Below are positions 1 through 5,225 of a DNA stretch of 6,412 nt, in pieces. A model generated the notes under the pieces. That model was not told the origin of the DNA and did no database searches. It worked only from the letters and a program-made list of their open reading frames with translations. The stretch's first letter is position 1. Each line of letters begins with the position of its first letter. This DNA is from Flavobacteriales bacterium UBA7519. Lineage in GTDB: Bacteria; Bacteroidota; Bacteroidia; Flavobacteriales; Weeksellaceae. Made by a program: the position numbers and the translations under genes. The stretch is taken from contig DLND01000143.1 in the NCBI GenBank assembly GCA_002476905.1, positions 1 to 6,412 of the forward strand, written 5' to 3'.

Positions 1-190
1 AGGGAGAATTAAAGTTATGTTATGTGTTTATTTGATTTATTTTTAGGGAAAAATAATAGTTTGGATTTGCGCGGGTCGTAAAGTTGGATTTTATATGTCA
101 TTCTGCCAACGACAGTGCAGAAATTAGCAATTGGAAATCATTGAACTAAAATTTTGTAATTTAGGAACCTAATTTTAACAACGAAATGTA
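1..190. other. Left-edge intergenic region upstream of the restriction gene
   Basis: AT-rich sequence with no coding region that I can support. Each forward frame meets a stop codon within about the first 50 bases, so I see no convincing 3' end of an upstream forward gene. The region holds a stem-loop at 101-122 (separate entry) and must contain the leader of the restriction gene at 191. I looked for the Bacteroidota promoter pattern (TTTG, about 19 bases, TAnnTTTG) and found only single-mismatch -7 candidates, such as 62-69 and 149-156, without a correctly spaced upstream box. I therefore do not call a promoter here. Confidence 0.6.
101..122. repeat. Stem-loop at the left edge of the restriction island
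   Basis: TTCTGC (101-106) and GCAGAA (117-122) form a perfect 6-bp inverted repeat around a 10-base loop. The same stem sequence, one base longer, recurs as GCAGAAT/ATTCTGC at 3538-3556 just beyond the third gene. In addition, CATTCTGCCA (99-108) is the exact reverse complement of 3536-3545. The pair therefore brackets the three defence genes in opposite orientation. It may be an island boundary or a recombination remnant, and a transcript-end hairpin of an unseen upstream gene is also possible. Confidence 0.5.
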
Positions 191-955
191 ATGGCAAATA
201 AATATGTAGACTTTATATCGGATGAACATTTATTGAACTGTATTGAAAATCTGCATAAAGCTTATTTGCGAGCCAAGAACAATATTACTAAGCGAAATTT
301 TTATTCTAATAAAGTTGATACGATTAAATTGACTTTCGATGCTAAGTTCAATGACATTAACGAAGACGACTTAATCCAATCTGAAATTCTTCGTCAAATT
401 GACAAGTCCATAAATAACTCAATCGGAACTTTTCACGAGCAGATTTTGGGAGGAATTAAGGGTTTTGAAGTTGGAAATTTGAGCGGTTTTGACATCAAGG
501 CAACGGACGACACGCTTTTTGCTGACATCAAAAATAAGCACAATACAATGAACAGTAGTTCAGCAGAAGCACTTTTTCAAAAATTGGCTCGTTATGCGGA
601 TGATTACAAAAAAGCGAAATGCTATTGGGTTCAAATTTTAGCAAAAGGCAGTTTCAACCATCATTGGAAAGGCGAAATCAATGGAAAGGAATATAGTCAT
701 TCACGGGTTTTTAAAATTTCGGGCGACCAGTTTTATGCATTGCTTTCTGGACAAGATGATGCACTTTTCCAGTTGTACAGAGCTTTGCCAAAAGCAATCG
801 CAGATTATATGAATTCGGCACAATCGGAACAAGATATCAAAGAAAATTCGGCTTTGGACGAAATTACTTCTGAAACTGAAAAATCAAAACGCTCAATTCT
901 TGACCAAATAACTTTTGAAAATTACAGCTATTACTTAGGATTTGACAAACTGTAA
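191..955 (+). CDS. Type II restriction endonuclease, Eco47II/Sau96I-like (predicted GGNCC specificity)
   Basis: This 254-residue protein resembles the Eco47II restriction endonuclease family, which cuts double-stranded DNA at GGNCC. Visible hallmarks are FHEQILGGIKGFE (81-93), SGFD (98-101) and ADIKNKHNTMNSSSAE (111-126). The last of these is the most family-specific segment. The likely PD-(D/E)XK metal-binding centre is D101 with D112-I-K114, so the usual ELK/EIK triad reads DIK here, a conservative acidic swap. The ATG at 191 is the first plausible start, and the length is full for the family, with no frameshift. The gene converges on the cytosine methyltransferase and overlaps its 3' end by 25 bp, as expected for a cognate pair. 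The convergent ends imply antisense overlap of the two transcripts. Cleavage specificity is inferred from family and partner, not shown by the sequence. I found no clear promoter upstream. Confidence 0.88.
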   Translation: MANKYVDFISDEHLLNCIENLHKAYLRAKNNITKRNFYSNKVDTIKLTFDAKFNDINEDDLIQSEILRQIDKSINNSIGTFHEQILGGIKGFEVGNLSGFDIKATDDTLFADIKNKHNTMNSSSAEALFQKLARYADDYKKAKCYWVQILAKGSFNHHWKGEINGKEYSHSRVFKISGDQFYALLSGQDDALFQLYRALPKAIADYMNSAQSEQDIKENSALDEITSETEKSKRSILDQITFENYSYYLGFDKL

Positions 956-2169
956 TAATTATTCAAAAATTGCACAATCGAATAACCAACTTCCTTCCCA
1001 AGGTTTACTGGAACTGCATTTCCAATCTGTTTGTATTGTTGTGCAACCGAACCTTCAAATTTCCAATCGTCTGGAAAGGTTTGAATTCGGGCATATTCTC
1101 GAACGGTAAAAGGTCGGGTTTCGTCGGGGTGGCAACGCTCGGTTTGCTTTTGGGCAGGACTACAGGTCAAAGTTAAACAAGGTTCGTCCCAACCAATTCT
1201 GCGGGCAATTCCCGTTTTTCCGCCACCTAAATGAAAACTTCCGCCCATAAAAGATTTTTGAATATCCAAAGGCAAATCTCGCCAATAACCTTTTGGCGGA
1301 ACTAAATCTAAGACTTCAATTTTACTTTTCGGATATTTTGCACCATCAGATTTTGGAACATCTGTGTCATATAGTTCGCCTTTTTTCAAAGCATCTTTTA
1401 AGTTGTAAATTTTCTTGTATGGTTTTGGATATTCGTATGCCAAATTAATATCTTTCCGTATTCCAACTAAAATTAATCGTTCTCGTTTTTGTGGAACATT
1501 GTAATTTATTGCTTTCAAAACCTGCACTGGAACTACATTGTAGCCAATTTCATCTAAAATAGAAATCATTCCTTGCAAGGTTTTCCCGTTATCGTGGCTT
1601 AATAAACCACGTACATTTTCACCAATACAAATCGGTGGATTTACTTCGTTTACAACTCTTGCAAATTCATAAAATAAGGTTCCACGAGCATCGGCTAATC
1701 CTAATTTTTTACCGGCATAACTAAAAGCTTGACACGGAAAACCGCCAGTTACAACATCAACTTTATCGTAATATTCAGAAAAATCAAAGTCTTTTATATC
1801 GCCTTCCAAAACATTCCAATTCGGACGATTTTTTCGCAAAGTTGCGCAAGCGAATTTATCAATTTCGTTAAGTGCGACACATTTCAGACCCGCTTTTTCC
1901 ATTCCGACAGCCAAACCACCTGCACCTGCAAATAATTCCAAAACTTTGTATCCGTAATTGGGTTCAACAAAATTAGAAACAGGCTCTTTTGCGTCAGTCT
2001 GAACAAAATCAGAGAACAATTCCATTACTTCCGTTTTTCGATAAACTCGATAATTACTCATCGGTTCACGAACAGCAGATAATTTACCTTCATCATCCCA
2101 ACGACGTAAAGTTTTTGTACTTTTGTTCAGCAGTTTTGCTGTTTCCGAAATAGTTAAATATTCACTCAT
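931..2169 (-). CDS. DNA (cytosine-5)-methyltransferase with N-terminal HTH, Sau96I/Eco47II-like
   Basis: This enzyme uses S-adenosylmethionine to methylate cytosine C5 in the site cut by the neighbouring nuclease, protecting host DNA. With the start at 2169 it is 412 residues long. Residues 5-47 form a MerR/excisionase-type helix-turn-helix (TISETAKLL, TKTLRRWDDEGKL, then a wing around SNYRVYRK). The catalytic domain then follows in canonical order: motif I FAGAGG (80-85), motif IV GGFPCQAFS with nucleophile C146, motif VI ENV (184-186), motif VIII QKRERL (227-232), a target-recognition region, motif IX RPFTVREYARIQTFPDDW (352-369) and motif X QIGNAVP (381-387). The CSPAQKQTERCHP segment just before motif IX is, from memory, typical of GGNCC/GGWCC enzymes. 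I prefer the start at 2169 (MSEYLTISE) over the in-frame ATG at 2187, because the promoter predicts a transcript beginning near 2196, leaving almost no leader for the latter. The HTH suggests that the protein represses its own gene, as known for several m5C enzymes. Confidence 0.93.
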   Translation of the reverse strand: MSEYLTISETAKLLNKSTKTLRRWDDEGKLSAVREPMSNYRVYRKTEVMELFSDFVQTDAKEPVSNFVEPNYGYKVLELFAGAGGLAVGMEKAGLKCVALNEIDKFACATLRKNRPNWNVLEGDIKDFDFSEYYDKVDVVTGGFPCQAFSYAGKKLGLADARGTLFYEFARVVNEVNPPICIGENVRGLLSHDNGKTLQGMISILDEIGYNVVPVQVLKAINYNVPQKRERLILVGIRKDINLAYEYPKPYKKIYNLKDALKKGELYDTDVPKSDGAKYPKSKIEVLDLVPPKGYWRDLPLDIQKSFMGGSFHLGGGKTGIARRIGWDEPCLTLTCSPAQKQTERCHPDETRPFTVREYARIQTFPDDWKFEGSVAQQYKQIGNAVPVNLGKEVGYSIVQFLNNYYSLSNPK

Positions 2170-2200
2170 AACCAAATTATACAACATTAGACAATGGTTA
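2169..2200. promoter_or_regulatory. Candidate operator for methyltransferase autoregulation
   Basis: TAACCA (2169-2174) and TGGTTA (2195-2200) form a perfect 6-bp inverted repeat with a 20-base centre. One half abuts the -7 box and covers the predicted transcription start, and the other touches the preferred start codon. A protein bound here would block initiation, and the HTH-bearing methyltransferase is the natural candidate. The arms are short and could be chance, so this is a hypothesis based on position. Confidence 0.27.
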
Positions 2201-2231
2201 CAAATTTAGGATAATAATCTGAACTGGCAAA
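2201..2231 (-). promoter_or_regulatory. Bacteroidota-type promoter of the methyltransferase gene
   Basis: On the minus strand, TTTG (2231-2228) is followed after exactly 19 bases by TAAATTTG (2208-2201). This matches the known Bacteroidota sigma-factor consensus (-33 TTTG, -7 TAnnTTTG, spacing about 19-21) with no mismatch. Transcription would start around 2195-2198, about 26-29 bases before the ATG at 2169. The -33 box lies inside the left arm of an 8-bp inverted repeat (2225-2232 / 2265-2272). Confidence 0.75.
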
Positions 2232-2272
2232 CAAACGGATAAAAAAGAACGACAGATAAAAAGGGTTTGCCA
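2225..2272. repeat. Inverted repeat TGGCAAAC / GTTTGCCA in the island spacer
   Basis: TGGCAAAC (2225-2232) and GTTTGCCA (2265-2272) are perfect 8-bp inverted arms separated by 32 bases, between the methyltransferase promoter and the third gene. The left arm contains the -33 box of the methyltransferase. The TGGCA core also occurs in the elements at 99-108 and 3536-3545, so every spacer of the defence island carries it. Confidence 0.5.
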
Positions 2273-2353
2273 AAAGCGGGGCTGAAGTTCTTCGATTGAG
2301 CATTTGTTTCAAGTTTAGTAATTCTATTGAACCTCGCCTTCGTCAAGCCTCGT

Positions 2354-2371
2354 AACGTTAGCTGTAACGTT
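2354..2371. repeat. Palindrome AACGTTA-GCTG-TAACGTT
   Basis: AACGTTA (2354-2360) and TAACGTT (2365-2371) are perfect 7-bp inverted arms around the tetraloop GCTG. No T-run follows on the plus strand apart from the TTTT at 2370-2373, so a standard terminator is doubtful. It sits 64 bases before the HsdR-N gene, where a regulatory hairpin or a cassette recombination site could lie. Confidence 0.6.
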
Positions 2372-2434
2372 TTCCGGCAGGTCGCACAAAATAAAAACTA
2401 TAAAAAAAACACTATATTTAAACACACAAACTAA

Positions 2435-3517
2435 ATGACTTTTATGGAAGCAGATTTAAAATTAAAATTAGAACAATTACATCAAAGAGTTGACTCTTTA
2501 AAAGACCAAATCAACACAGAAGAAGCAACTAAAAATGCTTTCGTAATGCCATTTATACAAATTTTAGGTTACGACATTTTCAATCCGACCGAAGTGATTC
2601 CTGAATTTATTTGCGACATCGGAACAAAAAAAGGCGAAAAAATTGATTACGTAATCAAACGTGACGGCGAACCGATTTTAATTATCGAATGTAAGCATTG
2701 GAAAGAAAAAGTTGATGCACATAACTCTCAACTTCACAGATATTATCACGTTTCAAAATCCAGATTTGGTGTTTTGACTAATGGACATCAATATAACTTT
2801 TATGCAGATTTAGAAAAACCAAACATAATGGACGAAAAGCCATTTTTCACCTTGGATTTATCTAACCTAAAAGATTCCAGCTTGAAAATACTTGAAAAAT
2901 TTTCTAAAAATGGTTACAATTTAGAAGAAATTTTAGATTCAGCAGAAGCATTAAAATACATAAAAGCAATTAGGAACGAATTTGAAAAAGAACTCCAAGA
3001 ACCATCTGACGAAATCGTGAGGCTTTTGGTAAACAGATTTTTCGCCAAACCTCTGACAGCTTCAAGATTAGTAACGTTCAAAGAATATACAAGAAAAGCG
3101 TTTTCAAATTCCATCAATGAATCAATTAGTTTTAGGTTGAAAAATGCACTAAATATCAACGAAACTGTTCCATCAAAAAATGTTGAACAAATTGCACGAA
3201 TTGATGAAAATGTTGAAATGCCAAAATTCATAACAACAGAAGAAGAAGTGGAAGGTTCTCAAATAATCAAAGCTATTTTGAGAGAAGTTTTACCTGCATC
3301 AAGAATAGCTTTTAGAGACACACAATCATATTTTGGTATTTTATTAGACGACAATAACCGAAAGCCAATTTGTCGCTTACATTTTAACTCATCAAATAAA
3401 TATGTTGAGCTTTTCAACAACGGAAAAGATAACGGAGAGAAAAAACTTATCGCATCTTTAGACGAAATATATAACTTCAAAACAGAATTATTAGCGACAA
3501 TAAAAAACTACGAATAA
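2435..3517 (+). CDS. Stand-alone HsdR N-terminal-type nuclease (Type I restriction R-like, no helicase)
   Basis: This 360-residue protein carries the nuclease domain of Type I restriction HsdR subunits without the SF2 motor. A short coiled-coil-like start (5-30) leads into EEATKNAFVMPFIQILGYD (29-47). The PD-(D/E)XK core follows: D71 in KIDYVI, E85-C-K87 in LIIECK, then Q99-xxx-Y103, the QxxxY motif of RecB-like nucleases. FGVLTNGHQYNFYAD (111-125) completes the fold. Residues about 150-270 look helical, and about 273-356 form a separate C-terminal domain with a beta-rich stretch (FGILLDDNN, CRLHFNSSNKYVEL). No Walker A or DEAD motif is present, and no hsdM or hsdS is nearby. All catalytic residues are intact, so it is not an obvious HsdR remnant, and proteins of this size are a recurrent family. 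It may be a solitary defence nuclease or a cargo gene. The ATG at 2435 is used, although M4 at 2444 is also possible. Codon use appears AT-richer than in hemL. Confidence 0.8.
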   Translation: MTFMEADLKLKLEQLHQRVDSLKDQINTEEATKNAFVMPFIQILGYDIFNPTEVIPEFICDIGTKKGEKIDYVIKRDGEPILIIECKHWKEKVDAHNSQLHRYYHVSKSRFGVLTNGHQYNFYADLEKPNIMDEKPFFTLDLSNLKDSSLKILEKFSKNGYNLEEILDSAEALKYIKAIRNEFEKELQEPSDEIVRLLVNRFFAKPLTASRLVTFKEYTRKAFSNSINESISFRLKNALNINETVPSKNVEQIARIDENVEMPKFITTEEEVEGSQIIKAILREVLPASRIAFRDTQSYFGILLDDNNRKPICRLHFNSSNKYVELFNNGKDNGEKKLIASLDEIYNFKTELLATIKNYE

Positions 3518-3537
3518 TTACGACTAACAGCAGTCTG

Positions 3538-3556
3538 GCAGAATGGAGGATTCTGC
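3538..3556. repeat. Stem-loop at the right edge of the restriction island
   Basis: GCAGAAT (3538-3544) and ATTCTGC (3550-3556) form a perfect 7-bp stem with a GGAGG loop, 20 bases after the HsdR-N stop codon. No T-run follows, so it is a poor intrinsic terminator, though it could still protect the 3' end of the transcript. It shares its stem with the 101-122 element on the other side of the island. Confidence 0.6.
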
Positions 3557-3584
3557 GCTAAATAAAACATGCGGTTTTCGAATA

Positions 3585-3596
3585 AGCATTAATGCT
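3585..3596. repeat. Perfect 12-bp palindrome AGCATTAATGCT
   Basis: A fully self-complementary 12-mer in non-coding DNA. It has no spacer, so it is more like a dimeric protein-binding site than an RNA hairpin. The role is unknown, and chance is possible in AT-rich sequence. Confidence 0.4.
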
Positions 3597-3619
3597 AGAT
3601 TAAAATTAAGTACTTCAAA

Positions 3620-3652
3620 GACCCGCTATCGCAGATTTGCAATCCGTGACCT
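3620..3652. repeat. REP-like imperfect palindrome around GATTTGCAATC
   Basis: The core GATTTGCAATC with flanking GCA/CGTG is imperfectly palindromic: its reverse complement is GATTGCAAATC. From memory, motifs of the type GGATTTGCAATCCG are common intergenic repeats in Bacteroidota, sometimes linked to REP-associated transposases. No such transposase gene is in this window. Copy number elsewhere in the genome would decide. Confidence 0.4.
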
Positions 3653-3712
3653 TAGTAACTATTAGCAAGTATAACAAATCACAAAAACCTTTCGAATCGA
3701 AATTCAATTGCG

Positions 3713-3828
3713 TCGGGCTTTAGCCCGATGATAGAAATCAAAATAGAAATCGGCTTTAGCCAAAATTAACCCAGATCCATTTTGGCTAAAGCCAGATTGA
3801 CATCTATAAAAAAACGGGCTAAAGCCCG
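3713..3828. repeat. Nested inverted repeat built from four GGCTTTAGCC cores
   Basis: The 10-mer GGCTTTAGCC occurs at 3716-3725 and 3752-3761, and its reverse complement at 3784-3793 and 3817-3826, giving a ++-- layout. The outer arms CGGGCTTTAGCCCG (3714-3727) and CGGGCTAAAGCCCG (3815-3828) are perfect 14-bp complements. The inner arms at 3752-3766 and 3779-3793 are perfect 15-bp complements around a 12-base loop. Each outer arm is also a hairpin by itself. The flank ATAGAAA precedes the core in both orientations (3743-3749, and on the minus strand near 3832-3838), so this looks like inverted copies of one repeat unit. It is MITE-like in structure but encodes nothing. Confidence 0.75.
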
Positions 3829-3831
3829 TTT
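3808..3831 (-). terminator. Rho-independent terminator of hemL
   Basis: On the minus strand, about 17 bases after the hemL stop, AAACGGGCT pairs with AGCCCGTTT (arms 3831-3823 and 3820-3812, two-base centre) and leads into seven T residues (3814-3808). This is a GC-rich stem plus T-tract, the classic intrinsic terminator. It doubles as the right outer arm of the nested repeat. In the plus direction it has only TTTCTATT after it and would be weaker. Confidence 0.8.
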
Positions 3832-3847
3832 CTATTAATTTCTCTAC

Positions 3848-5128
3848 CTAATACTGAAACTTCCTGAAAGCTTCCAGCGTTTTATCAATCTCTGTATCGC
3901 CAATTGCGGATGAAATAAACCAAGTCTCATAGCCGCTTGGTGGAAGATAAATCCCTTGTTCCAAAACCTGATGAAACAGATTGTTGAACAATCCAATATT
4001 GGAGTTATTCACTTCATTAAAGTTACTTGCAGACGTCACATCAAAGAAAATTGACATCATACTTCCTTTTCTGTTGATCCTGTGTCGAATTCCTTTCTCA
4101 TTAAGGATTTTCCCAATTTCGAAATCCAGAGTTTCGGTTGTTTTATCTAATTTTTTATAGAAATCTGCATCTTGTTTTATCAATTGCAACGTTTTGAGTC
4201 CAGCTCTCATTGCCAAAGGATTTCCGCTCAAAGTTCCGGCTTGATAAACACGTCCTCTTGGGGAAAGCCAGTTCATAATTTCATTCGGTCCAGCAAAAGC
4301 ACCAACCGGCAAACCGCCGCCAATCACTTTTCCGTAAGTTACCAAATCTACTTTCACGCCCAAAGCTTCCTGCGCTCCACCAAAAGCTAAACGGAATCCC
4401 GTCATCACCTCATCAAAAATCAATAAAGTTCCGTGCTCATCACAAAGTTTTCTAAGGTTCTGAAGGAACTGATTTTCCGGCAAAATACAACCCATATTTC
4501 CGGCAATCGGTTCTACGATAATCGCTGCAATCTGCTCAGGATTATTTTTGAAAAGTTCTTCTACCTGTTCGATGTTATTATATTCGGCGAGCAAAGTATC
4601 TTTTGCTGTACCTTGAGTAACGCCTGGCGAATTAGGACTTCCGAATGTTGCCATTCCACTTCCTGCCTGAATCAAAAACGAATCCGAATGCCCGTGATAA
4701 CAACCTTCGAACTTGATGATTTTGTCTCTTTCCGTGTAGCCTCTCGCTAGACGAATGGCGCTCATACAAGCTTCAGTTCCAGAAGAAACCATTCTGATTT
4801 GGTCAACATTCGGAACATTTTCTACGATATATTTTGCAATCTCCGTTTCCAATTCCGTTGGTGCTCCGAAAGAAAATCCTTTCTCAGCCTGTAGTTTCAG
4901 AGCTTCCAAAACTTCTGGATGTGTGTGACCGAGAATCGCTGGTCCCCAGGAATTGATATAATCGACATAGGTTCTGTCATCTTCATCTGTAAGGTAAGCG
5001 CCCTTTGCAGATTTCATAAAAAGCGGAACGCCGCCCACAGATTTGAAAGCACGAACCGGCGAATTAACACCGCCTGGAATATATTTGTACGCTTCTTCAA
5101 AAAGCGCTGAACTTCTTTGGTATAACAT
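3848..5128 (-). CDS. hemL: Glutamate-1-semialdehyde 2,1-aminomutase
   Basis: HemL is a cytoplasmic PLP enzyme that converts glutamate-1-semialdehyde to 5-aminolevulinate, the C5-pathway entry to heme and other tetrapyrroles. At 426 residues it is the usual family length. Recognisable segments are the N-terminal [11 protein letters not shown] (18-28), GHTHPEV (67-73), SSGTEA (115-120, phosphate binding), YHGHSDSF (144-151), FDEVMTGFR (238-246, D239 contacting the PLP ring nitrogen) and [17 protein letters not shown] (264-280), where K267 is the Schiff-base lysine. [13 protein letters not shown] (295-307) is also typical. The ATG at 5128 begins [13 protein letters not shown], the normal HemL N-terminus. 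It lies 96 bp downstream of the glucosaminidase gene on the same strand, perhaps co-transcribed, and I saw no strong promoter in the gap. An intrinsic terminator follows. No oddities. Confidence 0.97.
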   Translation of the reverse strand: MLYQRSSALFEEAYKYIPGGVNSPVRAFKSVGGVPLFMKSAKGAYLTDEDDRTYVDYINSWGPAILGHTHPEVLEALKLQAEKGFSFGAPTELETEIAKYIVENVPNVDQIRMVSSGTEACMSAIRLARGYTERDKIIKFEGCYHGHSDSFLIQAGSGMATFGSPNSPGVTQGTAKDTLLAEYNNIEQVEELFKNNPEQIAAIIVEPIAGNMGCILPENQFLQNLRKLCDEHGTLLIFDEVMTGFRLAFGGAQEALGVKVDLVTYGKVIGGGLPVGAFAGPNEIMNWLSPRGRVYQAGTLSGNPLAMRAGLKTLQLIKQDADFYKKLDKTTETLDFEIGKILNEKGIRHRINRKGSMMSIFFDVTSASNFNEVNNSNIGLFNNLFHQVLEQGIYLPPSGYETWFISSAIGDTEIDKTLEAFRKFQY

Positions 5129-5144
5129 TATAGTTGTTTATTTT

Positions 5145-5225
5145 GTCCGAAGTCCGATGACGGAAGCCGGAGGTTATTAAATATTATGTTTTTTGTCTTT
5201 GGACGTCAGACTTCTGTCTTCCGAC
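5145..5225. repeat. Imperfect inverted repeat between glucosaminidase gene and hemL
   Basis: The 5145-5170 segment (begins GTCCGAAGTCCGATGACGG) and the reverse complement of 5200-5225 (begins GTCGGAAGACAGAAGTCTG) are related, sharing GTCsGAAG and several later blocks, and are separated by an AT-rich middle of about 30 bases. Repeats of the GTCGGAAG type are, from memory, common between flavobacterial genes. It begins directly at the glucosaminidase stop codon. It could form a long hairpin in the transcript and so decide how much hemL is read from the upstream promoter. Confidence 0.45.

Larger units (their letters stand above)
2188..2434. other. Intergenic spacer between methyltransferase and HsdR-N gene
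   Basis: This divergent spacer of 247 bases has no coding region that I can support. Its left end holds the methyltransferase promoter. The stretch from about 2263 to 2375 (GGGTTTGCCAAAAGCGGGG through to the palindrome at 2354-2371) looks, from memory, like the conserved non-coding spacers seen between accessory genes in many Bacteroidota. That resemblance needs a database search. The last 50 bases before 2435 are very A-rich and contain TATATTTA (2413-2420), one mismatch from a -7 box, but with no matching -33 box. The promoter of the third gene is therefore uncertain. Confidence 0.5.
3518..3847. other. Gene-free spacer filled with palindromic elements
   Basis: This is 330 bases between the HsdR-N gene and hemL, which converge here. 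I see no coding region or tRNA. From left to right it holds a GCAGAAT stem-loop (3538-3556), a 12-bp palindrome AGCATTAATGCT (3585-3596), a REP-like motif (3620-3652) and a nested inverted repeat ending in the hemL terminator (3713-3831). The density of palindromes suggests an old insertion or junction zone between accessory and core DNA. Confidence 0.75.

Noticed and set aside
970..1176. Forward open frame opposite the methyltransferase C-terminus
   Set aside because: It is antisense to conserved motifs IX and X, its protein has no recognisable feature, and it has no promoter or start signal.
2170..2187. Upstream ATG at 2187 adding MLYNLV to the methyltransferase
   Set aside because: It is in frame, but the promoter predicts a transcript starting near 2196, only about 9 bases before it. 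The HTH fold begins naturally after MSEYLTISE at 2169.
2914..3480. Reverse open frames (2914-3231 and 3259-3480) opposite the HsdR-N gene
   Set aside because: They are low-complexity shadows of an AT-rich gene with clear nuclease motifs on the other strand.
3538..3556. Intrinsic terminator for the HsdR-N gene
   Set aside because: The stem is good, but no T-tract follows, so I list it as a stem-loop only.
3713..3828. CRISPR-like array of GGCTTTAGCC repeats
   Set aside because: The copies alternate in orientation, the spacing is irregular, the repeats are too short and no cas gene is present.
3518..3847. tRNA or other RNA gene in the gene-free spacer
   Set aside because: No cloverleaf, no T-arm GTTCRA-like segment with matching stems, and no CCA end. 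The visible stems are simple palindromes.
4172..4750. Forward open frames opposite hemL
   Set aside because: They are complementary to highly conserved HemL sequence, and their translations look random.
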